Below are positions 17,320 to 24,740 of a stretch of 64,000 bases of DNA, piece after piece. Numbering within the stretch: position 1 is the stretch's first letter; every line of letters begins with the position of its first letter. Source of the DNA: RCIO01 sp964629765 (GTDB lineage Bacteria; Pseudomonadota; Alphaproteobacteria; Rhizobiales; Rhizobiaceae); the NCBI GenBank assembly GCA_964629765.1, contig CAZVTK010000009.1, forward strand, positions 1 to 64,000, written 5' to 3'. Below the pieces are notes generated by a model that was given only the letters and a program-made list of their open reading frames with translations, ran no database searches and was not told where the DNA came from. A program made the translations under genes and the position numbers.

Positions 17320-17516
17320 TGTCGCGCCTGCTTGTCGCTGCAGCATTCGGTTTCATCCTGGGCGGTTTGCTCCGGCCAGGTTTCGACGGCGCCTATTACG
17401 ATTGGCGATATGCTGACTTCGCCGAGATCGAACCGGCGAACGCCTCGCCTTGCGAGCTCGCCGAGATCGCGCCAACCGATGCGAATCTCGAGGCATGCTA
17501 CGGCGAGCCGATTTAG
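17319..17516 (+). CDS. Small membrane or secreted early protein, unknown
   Basis: 65 residues, start at 17319 sharing TGATG with the preceding stop. Residues 3-22 (RLLVAAAFGFILGGLLRPGF) form a membrane segment or uncleaved signal; the rest is acidic with two Cys (residues about 47 and 60) that could pair outside the cytoplasm. Unknown function. Confidence 0.55.
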   Translation: MSRLLVAAAFGFILGGLLRPGFDGAYYDWRYADFAEIEPANASPCELAEIAPTDANLEACYGEPI

Positions 17517-17520
17517 CGCG

Positions 17521-17574
17521 TCTCGCGTGTTGATTTTAACGTGAAACTGTCGAACGAAAGGACTCGACAAATGG
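17521..17574 (+). repeat. Duplicated 54-bp leader, first copy
   Basis: This leader (motif, spacer, ribosome site and ATG of the next gene) is repeated almost exactly at 17840-17893; the only visible differences are at the TTTTAAC/TTTAGAC position. The second copy leads the next gene, indicating recent duplication of a whole expression cassette head. Confidence 0.85.
17528..17546 (+). promoter_or_regulatory. Motif copy 2
   Basis: TGTTGATTTTAACGTGAAA, 24 nt before the ATG at 17571; the downstream leader contains CTGTCGAAC and ACTCGACAA, two more TCGA-type half elements, and GAAAGGA as ribosome site. No good -35 box at the 17-nt spacing. Confidence 0.65.
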
Positions 17575-17780
17575 ACGTGAACCTTGATTGCATCGATGTT
17601 TCCGATCTCATGCCTTTTTGGGCGAAACATCAGAACGGCCGCCGATATCGCGACCTATTTCCGGCCGGAGGCAAAGGTGCCAAGCGCGCGGCCGCCGATC
17701 TCGCAAACTATGCCTCGAATAAGCACGCCGCGACTTACTGCCGCGCGAAAGGCGATATCGCTGCTGCCCAGATGTACTAA
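17571..17780 (+). CDS. Small early protein of unknown function, probably truncated by a nonsense codon
   Basis: 69 residues from the ATG at 17571, which has GAAAGGA correctly placed; an in-frame ATG at 17541 lies inside the regulatory leader and is not used. The sequence (LMPFWAKHQNGRRYRDLFP ... AATYCRAKGDIAAAQMY) ends at TAA 17778-17780, but the same frame stays open after it for 16 codons (GICERIFADLPDFAKW) to a second TAA. A single GAA-to-TAA change would explain this. I do not know the family. Confidence 0.6.
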   Translation: MDVNLDCIDVSDLMPFWAKHQNGRRYRDLFPAGGKGAKRAAADLANYASNKHAATYCRAKGDIAAAQMY

Positions 17781-17839
17781 GGCATTTGCGAGCGCATTTT
17801 CGCCGATCTCCCTGACTTCGCCAAATGGTAAGCGCACGC

Positions 17840-17893
17840 CTCGCGTGTTGATTTAGACGTGAAACTGTCGAACGAAAGGACTCGACAAATGGA
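17840..17893 (+). repeat. Duplicated 54-bp leader, second copy
   Basis: Near-identical to 17521-17574, including motif, TCGA half elements, ribosome site and the first bases of the gene. Confidence 0.85.
17846..17864 (+). promoter_or_regulatory. Motif copy 3
   Basis: TGTTGATTTAGACGTGAAA, 24 nt before the ATG at 17889, within the duplicated leader. Confidence 0.65.
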
Positions 17894-18140
17894 AGCGTAT
17901 CTGCAGTTTTCCGCCGGCCCGTCCGGCCCGTTCCAAACCGTCGCCGTTCCGGTCAAAGAAGCCGAGGCGCCGCGATCTGGTCGCACCGTGACCGGATACG
18001 GTTCGAAAATCCCAACGCCTTACATGGTCCGATGGGAGGGCCGCTGGCGCCGAGTCTATGCGGCTTGCTACGGCAACGCATCGTCACACTACATCGGCAA
18101 GCCTGGCGATTGGCTGGCCACTGTCGACGTTTGGCACTGA
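17889..18140 (+). CDS. Small early protein, unknown
   Basis: 83 residues from the ATG at 17889 with GAAAGGA upstream. Beta-rich with several aromatic residues (YMVRWEGRWRRVYAACYGN) and a C-terminal WLATVDVWH. It shares its leader with the preceding gene but not its protein sequence, so only the control region was duplicated. No family recognised. Confidence 0.6.
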   Translation: MEAYLQFSAGPSGPFQTVAVPVKEAEAPRSGRTVTGYGSKIPTPYMVRWEGRWRRVYAACYGNASSHYIGKPGDWLATVDVWH

Positions 18141-18155
18141 GCAGAGGACTCGACC

Positions 18156-18659
18156 ATGCTTTACGATGGCGACACTTTCCAACACAACGGCCATTCCTTC
18201 AAAGTCACCATGCCGTACGATGACATAGGCGAAGCGCCATGGGAGCGAGAGGACGGACACGGGCCGGTCTCTGAGTGGACTCGGCGGGCTAAGCGACCTG
18301 GCGAGCTTGTGCTTCGCCAGAATGGCGGCAGCTATCGCTATTACGACTTCGCCGCGGCCGTCACACTCGCCAAGCGCGACGGTTGGAACGCTGAGCCTTA
18401 TTCGGACACGGAAACGCGCGGGCAACGTGCGCACAAAGCTGCAATGGCTGATTTCTCCCGTTTACGCGCATGGTGCAACGATCAATGGCAGTACGTCGGC
18501 GTAGTGGTCGACCTGCTAGACGACGAAGGCGACGAGATAGGCGAGCAATACTCCCTCTGGGGAGTAGAAAGCGACTCGCCTGATTACATCGAAGAAACCG
18601 CGCGTTATTGCGCAGACGAAATCTTGCGTCGCCTGGGCGAAGCGCTTTCGCGCACCTAA
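18156..18659 (+). CDS. Early protein of unknown function, 167 aa
   Basis: Starts 15 nt after the previous stop with GAGGACTC before the ATG, the same leader wording as its neighbours but without the motif, so it is probably co-transcribed. The N-terminal half is beta-rich (GHSFKVTMPYDDIG, GSYRYYDFAAAVTLAKRDGW); the C-terminal half is acidic and helical (YIEETARYCADEILRRLGEAL). No family recognised. Confidence 0.65.
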   Translation: MLYDGDTFQHNGHSFKVTMPYDDIGEAPWEREDGHGPVSEWTRRAKRPGELVLRQNGGSYRYYDFAAAVTLAKRDGWNAEPYSDTETRGQRAHKAAMADFSRLRAWCNDQWQYVGVVVDLLDDEGDEIGEQYSLWGVESDSPDYIEETARYCADEILRRLGEALSRT

Positions 18660-18661
18660 CC

Positions 18662-18680
18662 TGTTGATTTTCACGAGAAA
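18662..18680 (+). promoter_or_regulatory. Motif copy 4
   Basis: TGTTGATTTTCACGAGAAA, the closest match to the consensus, 13 nt before the ATG at 18694 with GAGGA between. Confidence 0.75.
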
Positions 18681-18693
18681 GAGGACTCACAAC

Positions 18694-19029
18694 ATGCAAC
18701 TCGCTAATCCGTTCCCACACGTCAACGCCAGATACGGCGCCCCAATGGGCCGGCACGGCACCGCCTTTGACCAACTCTCAGACTGGCCATCCGATGTGCC
18801 GCTCTACGCGGAGCATTGCGGAGGCGATGGCTACTATGACCGCGGAGGCGCCTATTGGGGCCATTCCAAGGTTTGCGCCGTCTATTCGGCCGATGGCGAT
18901 GTTTGCGCCTATCTCGAGGCGCGCACGCCAACACAAGCCGCGCGCATGGTTCGCGAGATCGCGCCGGATGCCGTCGTTAAGGTTGTCACGCGTCGCGGCT
19001 TCTTCGTCGAAAAGAAGGAGCTGAACTGA
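18694..19029 (+). CDS. Early protein of unknown function, 111 aa
   Basis: Starts at the ATG after motif copy 4. The N-terminal part is Gly/Tyr/His-rich (CGGDGYYDRGGAYWGH); the second half looks like a small alpha/beta domain (VCAYLEARTPTQAARMVREIAPDAVVKVV). It overlaps the next gene as TGATG, forming a four-gene unit to 19947. No family recognised. Confidence 0.6.
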   Translation: MQLANPFPHVNARYGAPMGRHGTAFDQLSDWPSDVPLYAEHCGGDGYYDRGGAYWGHSKVCAVYSADGDVCAYLEARTPTQAARMVREIAPDAVVKVVTRRGFFVEKKELN

Positions 19030-19538
19030 TGGCCCGCTCCGCACAAGATATCGTCCGCGCCGAAGTCATCTATTGCGTGTCCGGCCTGGTTAGCACGCTG
19101 GCAGGCTACACGCCTCGAATGAGCGCATACGATGACGCGCGGCACGACCGCAACAACCGCGACGTGATGGACTTAACGGCGCAGGCGCAAGAACTGTCCG
19201 CGCCTGTCGCCGATTATGAATCGGCCGCGATTGAAGCAGGGTGTGAGAGGTCGGGCGCTCTTTGGACTTACGCAAATGCCGATGGCACATGGCGCACTGC
19301 AACATCAATAGAAGAAATTTTCGAAGAGCGCGATCTCGAACCGTACGACCGCGACGTCTACGAGCATTGGATTGTGTCCGATTGGCTCGCCGACAAGCTC
19401 GAGGCGAAAGGCGAAAAGGTCGACCGCGACTTTGCCGGCATGACGGTTTGGGCGCGGACCACGACTGGCCAGAGCATTTCGATTGATGGCGTGATTGTGG
19501 AGATCGCGGCCGATCTGGCGCGGGAGTATCCCGAATGA
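19029..19538 (+). CDS. Early protein of unknown function, 169 aa
   Basis: Translationally coupled to the previous gene (TGATG). Acidic, helical at the N-terminus, with a central segment (SGALWTYANADGTWRTATSIEEIFEE) and a C-terminal beta part (GMTVWARTTTGQSISIDGVI). No domain that I recognise; probably a small host-takeover protein by position. Confidence 0.6.
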   Translation: MARSAQDIVRAEVIYCVSGLVSTLAGYTPRMSAYDDARHDRNNRDVMDLTAQAQELSAPVADYESAAIEAGCERSGALWTYANADGTWRTATSIEEIFEERDLEPYDRDVYEHWIVSDWLADKLEAKGEKVDRDFAGMTVWARTTTGQSISIDGVIVEIAADLAREYPE

Positions 19539-19744
19539 CTAAACCTCCACGCACCATCCGTCGCGCCTTCACGCGCTTCTATTCCGACAATCGCCAGCTA
19601 AACGCATATGTCGAATGGTCGGACGGCAGCCGCACCGAAGGCGGCGCTGTCGCACCGAAACGGCCGTCCGGCTTGCACATGAATCAGCTTTTTGACCGCG
19701 CCAAACGCGACGGTGTGTCGATCACGCATGAGGTGTGGTCATGA
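19535..19744 (+). CDS. Small basic early protein, unknown
   Basis: 69 residues; ATGA overlap with the preceding gene and with the next one. Contains a strand-rich core (LNAYVEWSDGSRTEGGAV) and a C-terminal helix (NQLFDRAKRDGVSITHEVW). Unknown. Confidence 0.55.
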   Translation: MTKPPRTIRRAFTRFYSDNRQLNAYVEWSDGSRTEGGAVAPKRPSGLHMNQLFDRAKRDGVSITHEVWS

Positions 19745-19947
19745 CGCGCGCCACGCTGGACTTCCTACACGACCTCGCCGCGTTCCTGGCGGTGTGCGCT
19801 TTCGTCGCCGGCGTTTTCGCCGCCGCAATAGCAGTGCCGCCGTGCGAGTACGAAGATTCGACCAATTGCTACTGGAACGCGTCAACGCAAGGCAATGGCC
19901 GCGGCCAATCCTTCATTGATGTCGCGGGCTGGACCCTACGATTTTAG
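19741..19947 (+). CDS. Small membrane protein, early operon
   Basis: 68 residues, start overlapping the preceding stop as ATGA. One membrane segment at residues about 11-32 (LAAFLAVCAFVAGVFAAAIAV) followed by a periplasm-like tail with two Cys (PPCEYEDSTNCYW). Possibly an envelope-directed early protein such as a superinfection-exclusion factor (inference). Confidence 0.55.
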   Translation: MTRATLDFLHDLAAFLAVCAFVAGVFAAAIAVPPCEYEDSTNCYWNASTQGNGRGQSFIDVAGWTLRF

Positions 19948-19953
19948 CTTGTG

Positions 19954-19972
19954 TGTTGAAATTCACGAGAGA
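19954..19972 (+). promoter_or_regulatory. Motif copy 5
   Basis: TGTTGAAATTCACGAGAGA, 12 nt before the ATG at 19985, overlapping the ribosome site AAAGGA. Confidence 0.65.
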
Positions 19973-19984
19973 AAGGAACTACCA

Positions 19985-20888
19985 ATGAAGTTTGACATCC
20001 TCAACCGCTTCTCCGGTAAGGTGCAATTCACGGCCGAGATCGACTGCGGCGATACCGCCGATCGCTCAATTAAGATCGGCTTGGCGGTCAAATGGGCCGT
20101 AAAGAACGGCGCGGACCTCCGCCGCGCGTACCTCGGCGGCGCGTACCTCGGCGGCGCGAACCTCGGCGGCGCGTACCTCGGCGGCGCGGACCTCAGCGGC
20201 GCGAACCTCGGCGGCGCGGACCTCAGCCGCGCGTACCTCGGCGGCGCGGACCTCAGCGGCGCGAACCTCGGCGGCGCGGACCTNNNNNNNNNNNNNNNNN
20301 NNNNNNNNNNNNNNNNNNNNNNNNNNNNNNNNNNNNNNNNNNNNNNNNNNNNNNNNNNNNNNNNNNNNNNNNNNNNNNNNNNNGGACCTCAGCCGCGCGC
20401 ACCTCGGCGGCGCGGACCTCAGCGGCGCGGACCTCAGCCGCGCGTACCTCGGCGGCGCGGACCTCAGCGGCGCGAACCTCGGCGGCGCGGACCTCAGCCG
20501 CGCGCACCTCGGCGGCGCGGACCTCAGCGGCGCGGACCTCAGCGGCGCTAAGAACGCCGACCTGGGCATCGCCCGTACTCGCATCCTGCCTGAAGGCGCG
20601 TTGATCGGCTGGAAGAAATTGCACAACGGCGCAATTGCCCGGTTGCGCGTACCTGAAGATGCGCCGCGCAGTCACGCATTCGGCCGGAAATGCCGCGCGG
20701 GTTTTGTTGACGTGCTGGAAATCATCGGCGCTGAATCCGGGGAAAGCACGCCCAACGCACGCGGGCCGAAACTTACCTATCGCGCGGGCGAACGCTTGAC
20801 CGCGCACGAATGGTGCGAGGATTGGCAACAGGAATGCGCTGGCGGGATTCATTTCTACATCACGCGCGAAGAAGCCGAAGTGCACTAA
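19985..20888 (+). CDS. Pentapeptide-repeat protein with C-terminal DUF5758-like domain, interrupted by an assembly gap
   Basis: N-terminus MKFDILNRFSGKVQFTAEI, then pentapeptides of the A(D/N/Y)L(S/G)(G/R) type from residue about 40 up to the N-run, and again after it until about 20550; such repeats form a right-handed square beta-helix. The C-terminal part (LIGWKKLHNGAIARLRVPEDA ... GGIHFYITREEAE) fits the DUF5758 domain commonly attached to such repeats. The frames before and after the 100 N differ, so the true gap length is not 100 but 1 mod 3 longer or shorter. Some pentapeptide proteins mimic DNA and inhibit gyrase; here that is only a possibility. Confidence 0.75.
20110..20550 (+). repeat. 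Tandem 15-bp coding repeats (pentapeptide array)
   Basis: Units alternating GCGGACCTCAGCGGC and GCGAACCTCGGCGGC types, nearly identical at DNA level, flank the N-run. The high identity suggests recent expansion and explains the failed assembly. Confidence 0.9.
20284..20383. other. Assembly gap of 100 N
   Basis: Exactly 100 undetermined bases, a conventional scaffold filler, inside the tandem repeat. The real length is unknown. Confidence 0.99.
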
Positions 20889-20889
20889 T

Positions 20890-20908
20890 TGTTGAAACAA
20901 ACGAGAGA
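20890..20908 (+). promoter_or_regulatory. Motif copy 6
   Basis: TGTTGAAACAAACGAGAGA, beginning 2 nt after the pentapeptide gene stop and 12 nt before the next ATG (20921), with AAAGGA between. Confidence 0.65.
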
Positions 20909-20920
20909 AAGGAATCTACA

Positions 20921-21220
20921 ATGCGCAACAGTATCGAAATCAGCCAACCGGTCGCGATCACCGCAAACGTCAATTTCTGGATTGACCGCGACGAATGGCG
21001 GGCGATGACGGAAGCAGAACGCGCCGGTCTCATCGCCGAGCATGTCGCTTCGGCGGCCTTTCGCTGCGACGATGATGTTTTTCACACTCCCGACGGCAAT
21101 TTTTCGGCGACGATTTCGGGGCCGGCGGGCGATTTCGAAATATATGACCCGGAAGGCATTCTCGACCTGAACGGCAACGACACCGGCGGTTTTAGCGAGG
21201 AGGACCGCGCCAATGCCTAA
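20921..21220 (+). CDS. Early protein of unknown function, 99 aa
   Basis: Follows motif copy 6. N-terminal beta strands (SIEISQPVAITANVNFWI), a helix rich in Ala/Glu (MTEAERAGLIAEHVASAAF), then an acidic beta tail (FSATISGPAGDFEIYDPEG). Strongly acidic overall. Unknown family. Confidence 0.6.
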   Translation: MRNSIEISQPVAITANVNFWIDRDEWRAMTEAERAGLIAEHVASAAFRCDDDVFHTPDGNFSATISGPAGDFEIYDPEGILDLNGNDTGGFSEEDRANA

Positions 21221-21359
21221 GCGCGCCACAATTCATCAAGGCAAAACGTGGTGGGTCATACCGGATGGCGCAATCGGCTTTAACCAGATGCGCCACGGCT
21301 TTACCAATCGCGCCGCTGCGCTCGCCTGGGCGCATGCCAACGGGTATGTTGCGGAATGA
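21213..21359 (+). CDS. 48-residue early protein, unknown
   Basis: The ATG at 21213 lies inside the end of the previous gene, with GAGGAGGAC 6 nt upstream; the stop overlaps the next start as ATGA. Sequence MPKRATIHQGKTWWVIPDG then an Ala-rich helix. Coupled between two genes, so likely real. Confidence 0.6.
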   Translation: MPKRATIHQGKTWWVIPDGAIGFNQMRHGFTNRAAALAWAHANGYVAE

Positions 21360-22783
21360 TCCAAATCGGCCGCACCTCAGCCGGCGAGTCCATCGCCCTG
21401 CCGCTCCGCTTTGCCAATCGCCACGGCCTAATTACCGGCGCGACAGGCACGGGCAAAACCGTCACGCTGCAACGCCTGGCGGAACAATTCTCTATCCAAG
21501 GCGTGCCGGTTTTCGCCGCCGACATCAAAGGCGACCTGTCCGGCATCGCCGCGACCGGAGATCCGGCCCGCTTCAATGTGCCGGCGGATAAATTCCCTGT
21601 CGCGCTCTGGGATATCTTCGGCGACCACGGTTTACCAATTCGGACAAGCGTCCACCAGATGGGTGCGACTCTGCTCGCCGCAATGTTGCAGCTCAATGAG
21701 ACGCAGGCGGGCGCGCTCGCGATCGCGTTCAAGAAATGCGAGGATGACGGCGAGTTTCTACTGACGCTGGACGATCTGCGATGGCTCCTGAATGACCTCC
21801 TCGAAGATCGGGAATCGATCTCAAAGCAATATGGGCATGTGACCGGCGCATCCCTGGCCGCTATCCAGCGTGCAATTCTGACGCTGGAGGGGCAGGGCGG
21901 TGCCAAACTATTCGGCGAACCGGCTTTCTCGATCGCCGATTTGATGCGTGCCGAGAATGGCCGGGGTGTTGTCAATTTGTTGCACGCCGATCAATTGATG
22001 GCTGCGCCAAAAGTGTACGCGGTTTTCCTGCTCTGGCTCCTCACCGAATTGTTCCGCGAATTGCCGGAAGCGGGCGACCTCGACAAACCCAAGATCGTTT
22101 TCTTTTTCGACGAAGCACACTTGCTTTTCAATGACGCCCCGAAGCCGCTGCTCCAGCAAATCGAGCGGCTTGTGCGCCTAGTGCGCTCCAAAGGCGTCGG
22201 CGTCTATTTCGTGACGCAATCGCCGGCCGATGTGCCCGACGTCGTGCTCGCCCAATTGGGCAACCGGATACAGCATGCTCTCCGCGCTTTCACACCTTCC
22301 CATCAGCGCATGATCCGCGCCGCCGCTAATGCCTTTCGGCCTAACCCTGGGCTCGACATCAAAGGCGCGTTGACAAGCATGGCCACGGGCGAGGCGCTCG
22401 TGTCGGTCATGGAATCGGATGGAGTGCCGAGCATAACGCAGCGCGTGCGCGTGTGCCCGCCGGCGGCGCAGGTCGGGCCGATATCGGACCTGGAACGCGA
22501 GGTGCTGATCTCCAATTCGCCGATGCGCGCCAAATACGGCCGCAAGCTCGAGCCGGAGGAGATGCAACGCGAATTCACAGACCGAATGCGCGCGGCCAAC
22601 GGCTTGCCGCCGCTCGTCTACGACACAGGGCCGGACGCCTACCAGCCTGGCGATTGGGTCAACTTCCTGCCTAACATAATGCCTGCCGCCGAGGAGCGGC
22701 CGCGCCGATCAGTTTCGTTCGTGCCGGCGCTCTGCTGGTTTACGTTCGCCGCGGTGTGCTTCAAATTCGCCGGCCTGTTCTGA
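21356..22783 (+). CDS. HerA/DUF853-type ATPase (YjgR-like) with C-terminal membrane segment
   Basis: 475 residues. Walker A GATGTGKT (28-35), Walker B IVFFFDEAH (about 247-255), and the family lines VFAADIKGDLSGIA, YFVTQSPADVPDVVLAQLGNRIQHALRAF and GEALVSVM typical of bacterial DUF853 proteins, relatives of the HerA/FtsK translocases. The last 30 residues (FVPALCWFTFAAVCFKFAGLF) form a membrane anchor, not usual for the family. The ring ATPase may move DNA or protein at the membrane. It overlaps the preceding gene as ATGA. Unusual cargo for a phage early operon. Confidence 0.8.
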   Translation: MIQIGRTSAGESIALPLRFANRHGLITGATGTGKTVTLQRLAEQFSIQGVPVFAADIKGDLSGIAATGDPARFNVPADKFPVALWDIFGDHGLPIRTSVHQMGATLLAAMLQLNETQAGALAIAFKKCEDDGEFLLTLDDLRWLLNDLLEDRESISKQYGHVTGASLAAIQRAILTLEGQGGAKLFGEPAFSIADLMRAENGRGVVNLLHADQLMAAPKVYAVFLLWLLTELFRELPEAGDLDKPKIVFFFDEAHLLFNDAPKPLLQQIERLVRLVRSKGVGVYFVTQSPADVPDVVLAQLGNRIQHALRAFTPSHQRMIRAAANAFRPNPGLDIKGALTSMATGEALVSVMESDGVPSITQRVRVCPPAAQVGPISDLEREVLISNSPMRAKYGRKLEPEEMQREFTDRMRAANGLPPLVYDTGPDAYQPGDWVNFLPNIMPAAEERPRRSVSFVPALCWFTFAAVCFKFAGLF

Positions 22784-22843
22784 GTTGCATTCGTCCGAAC
22801 CAATGCGCCATAATCCTCGCCGGCAACGGTGGGAGGTGCGCGC

Positions 22844-23200
22844 ATGACGGAGCGATGGACGATTCTGGTCATTCTAACGGCAGCAATTGCCGGGTGGAGC
22901 TTCTTTGCACTAAGCACGCCTGTTAGAGGCGAGATCCTGTTTGCGCTCGCCGGCGCGCTCGTATCCTCGATGGCGCTGCTGGCCTGGTGGTGCGGGACAG
23001 ATGCGCGAGCGCGGGGAATTACCGGGCTCCGAAGGCACGAAACGGCGCTGCTGGTGCTGGCCATGCCGGTCGGGCTTGGCGCCTATCTGGTGCGCTCGCG
23101 AGGCGTGGCGCTCGGCCTGCTGTGGCTGATCGGGTTCGGGCTGCTCGGCTATCTGGCGTTGTCGATCGGCCTCCTGTTGGCCAATTCCTGGGCCGCCTAA
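22844..23200 (+). CDS. Four-helix membrane protein, unknown
   Basis: 118 residues, ATG at 22844 with GGGAGG upstream. About four hydrophobic segments (WTILVILTAAIAGWSFFAL; ILFALAGALVSSMALLAWW; ALLVLAMPVGLGAYLV; LGLLWLIGFGLLGYLALSI). It is the last rightward gene of this block and converges with the leftward operon ending at 23197. It may work with the membrane-anchored ATPase upstream (inference from position). Confidence 0.65.
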   Translation: MTERWTILVILTAAIAGWSFFALSTPVRGEILFALAGALVSSMALLAWWCGTDARARGITGLRRHETALLVLAMPVGLGAYLVRSRGVALGLLWLIGFGLLGYLALSIGLLLANSWAA

Positions 23201-23406
23201 ACAAAAGCGCCGCCGGTGCCGCCGCGCTGCACACGAATGTGCTGCTCGCATTTATCCCGCGTCAGCAGCAACTCGGCGCGCATCAATTTGAATTCGCGCA
23301 TGCCAACAACCGGCGCCTGCAGAAACTCTGGCCACGTCTTGTCGATCTCGATCTTGCGCGCAAAGCACTCAGGTATGCGGTGCGTGACGGGCGGGTAATC
23401 GATCAT
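23197..23406 (-). CDS. Small protein, last gene of the 24.7-23.2 kb leftward operon
   Basis: 69 residues; ATGA overlap with the upstream gene. Sequence starts MIDYPPVTHRIPECFARKI and has a helical, charged middle (FKLMRAELLLTRDKCEQHI). Its end overlaps the end of the convergent membrane-protein gene by 4 nt. Unknown. Confidence 0.55.
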   Translation of the reverse strand: MIDYPPVTHRIPECFARKIEIDKTWPEFLQAPVVGMREFKLMRAELLLTRDKCEQHIRVQRGGTGGAFV

Positions 23407-23666
23407 TCGAGGCGGTAATCCGGTTCGCGGGCGTCGTAACCTTCGTCGTATCCTTGGCTCCTGGCGCGTTGTATCGCCCCGAAATAACGCATCGGGTGCG
23501 CGCGTTCCGCTGCGCGCAAGACCGCCATGTGCTCGACCTTGACGTCGCCGTGCTCGTCGACAGTGAAGCCGACCGCCTGGGCAAGGTCCGCATATTGCCG
23601 GCTCATCCGATCGGCGAATACTTCCAACGTCTCGCCTGACCGGCGCCGGGTCGCAGAAACCATCAT
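23403..23666 (-). CDS. Unknown protein, 87 aa
   Basis: Start at ATG 23666 overlapping the upstream stop as ATGA; longer readings run into that gene. Central segment LAQAVGFTVDEHGDVKVEHMAVLRAAERAHPM is helical and charged; the tail YDEGYDAREPDYRLE is acidic. Member of a five-gene coupled operon. No family recognised. Confidence 0.6.
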   Translation of the reverse strand: MMVSATRRRSGETLEVFADRMSRQYADLAQAVGFTVDEHGDVKVEHMAVLRAAERAHPMRYFGAIQRARSQGYDEGYDAREPDYRLE

Positions 23667-24115
23667 GGCAATTCGACTCCCGCAGATGTCAGTCGGTCGG
23701 CGAGCAGGCCAGCCGCTTTCGCAAGACGCGCGTAGGTGGCGGAAAAACCCCAGCCTTTGCGCCGGCAACCTGTCCGAAATTGCGTGTCGGAGGCGTCCCA
23801 CAATGCCGCCGCCACAAGGGTACGTTTCAACGCCGGTACATCGCTCATGAATTCGCGCAGCCAACCACCCCGCCCGCCCTCGCCAAGCAAGACGATTTCC
23901 ATGCGCCGAATTTGTCGCGGCGTTGGTCGAATGCGCAGTCGCACGCCCTCCGTGATAACCTGCGCGCGCATCTCGGCAACTTCGTCCGCGTCGTAGCTGA
24001 CGTCAGGCCAATAGCCTCGCGCGGGAGGCAGCCTGTCCTTCTCAGGCAACGCGCGAAGCACGCGGTATGCTTCCGCGAGTTCGTGTTTCACTTCGTCGGC
24101 CGTCCATGTCTTCAA
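23663..24115 (-). CDS. Unknown protein, 150 aa, possible regulator
   Basis: Coupled by ATGA overlaps on both sides. Mostly helical with many Arg (VRLRIRPTPRQIRRMEIVLLG, LREFMSDVPALKRTLVAAALW, TYARLAKAAGLLADRL); two Trp-Gly elements. Helical make-up fits a DNA-binding or antirepressor protein but no motif is decisive. Confidence 0.55.
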   Translation of the reverse strand: MKTWTADEVKHELAEAYRVLRALPEKDRLPPARGYWPDVSYDADEVAEMRAQVITEGVRLRIRPTPRQIRRMEIVLLGEGGRGGWLREFMSDVPALKRTLVAAALWDASDTQFRTGCRRKGWGFSATYARLAKAAGLLADRLTSAGVELP

Positions 24116-24456
24116 GCGTACGCCCCGTCGACAATGGCATCGTACATCTCGTCGTTGATCGCGCAGACGGCGATACGCCGGATGAACTCCGCGGGCTGTA
24201 TGCCGAGTTCGTCGGCCTGCCGTTCGAGTTTGTGCCGCACCCGCGTGTCGAGATGTATCGTCAATGACGTCGCGTTACCCCGGCCCTGGGGCAGGCTTAG
24301 CCCCCAACTGTGCGCCATCTGGCGAATGAGCGCGGGCTTCGTGCCGTCGTCGAGCTGTCTTGCGATCGTCGGGCTGTTGAACCCCTGGCCAAGCAGGTAG
24401 CCTACCCGCGCCGCCTTCGCGTTCGTCCACTTTGCTGATGCGATACCGGCGGTCAC
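24112..24456 (-). CDS. GcrA-like HTH protein with ribbon-helix-helix-like C-terminus
   Basis: 114 residues, GTG start overlapping the upstream stop (GTGA). Residues 9-50 (WTNAKAARVGYLLGQGFNSP, then TIARQLDDGTKPALIRQMAH) resemble the N-terminal HTH of GcrA, the alphaproteobacterial sigma-70 cofactor. Residues about 64-110 (LTIHLDTRVRHKLERQADEL then an Ile-rich helix) look like a ribbon-helix-helix domain. The combination suggests a transcription regulator, perhaps of host or phage methylation-dependent promoters. The GcrA resemblance is by eye and needs a profile search. Confidence 0.5.
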   Translation of the reverse strand: MTAGIASAKWTNAKAARVGYLLGQGFNSPTIARQLDDGTKPALIRQMAHSWGLSLPQGRGNATSLTIHLDTRVRHKLERQADELGIQPAEFIRRIAVCAINDEMYDAIVDGAYA

Positions 24457-24740
24457 GCTACCCCCGACAGCGCAACGGCTTTTGCGTCAGGCTTCTTGAA
24501 CAATCGCTCGGCCGCCGATCGCAGGTCGGACAGCACGCCGGCCTCGCCACGAACCAGCGGGTACATTTTCGCGTGGAACACGCGCCATGCAATTGCCTCG
24601 GCCTCGAACGGATTGTCGAAAATCTGGTCGACCCCTTCCTTCGTCTGCACGCGCTGCCAGACAGCACGGTGCATCAGCCGGAACTCGCCGTAGAAGCCGC
24701 CGTAGGCCAGCGCGCTACGCGCGCCGCAATCGGTATTCAT
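24453..24740 (-). CDS. Unknown protein, 95 aa, first gene of the leftward operon
   Basis: I chose the ATG at 24740 because GAGGAG lies 7 nt upstream; an ATG at 24764 (MKFREERG) is possible. Helical (YGEFRLMHRAVWQRVQTKEG, AEAIAWRVFHAKMYPLV). It follows a predicted promoter at 24875-24904. Unknown family. Confidence 0.55.
   Translation of the reverse strand: MNTDCGARSALAYGGFYGEFRLMHRAVWQRVQTKEGVDQIFDNPFEAEAIAWRVFHAKMYPLVRGEAGVLSDLRSAAERLFKKPDAKAVALSGVA

Noticed and set aside
17541..17570. Upstream starts (MKLSNERTRQ) for the two early genes with duplicated leaders
   Set aside because: These codons are the regulatory leader itself, identical in both copies and placed before the ribosome site.
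20110..20550. CRISPR-like tandem repeats
   Set aside because: Units are contiguous 15-mers without spacers and encode pentapeptides in frame.
20601..20888. Separate gene after the pentapeptide region
   Set aside because: It is the C-terminal domain of the pentapeptide protein cut off by the assembly gap; its ATG is an internal Met with no ribosome site.
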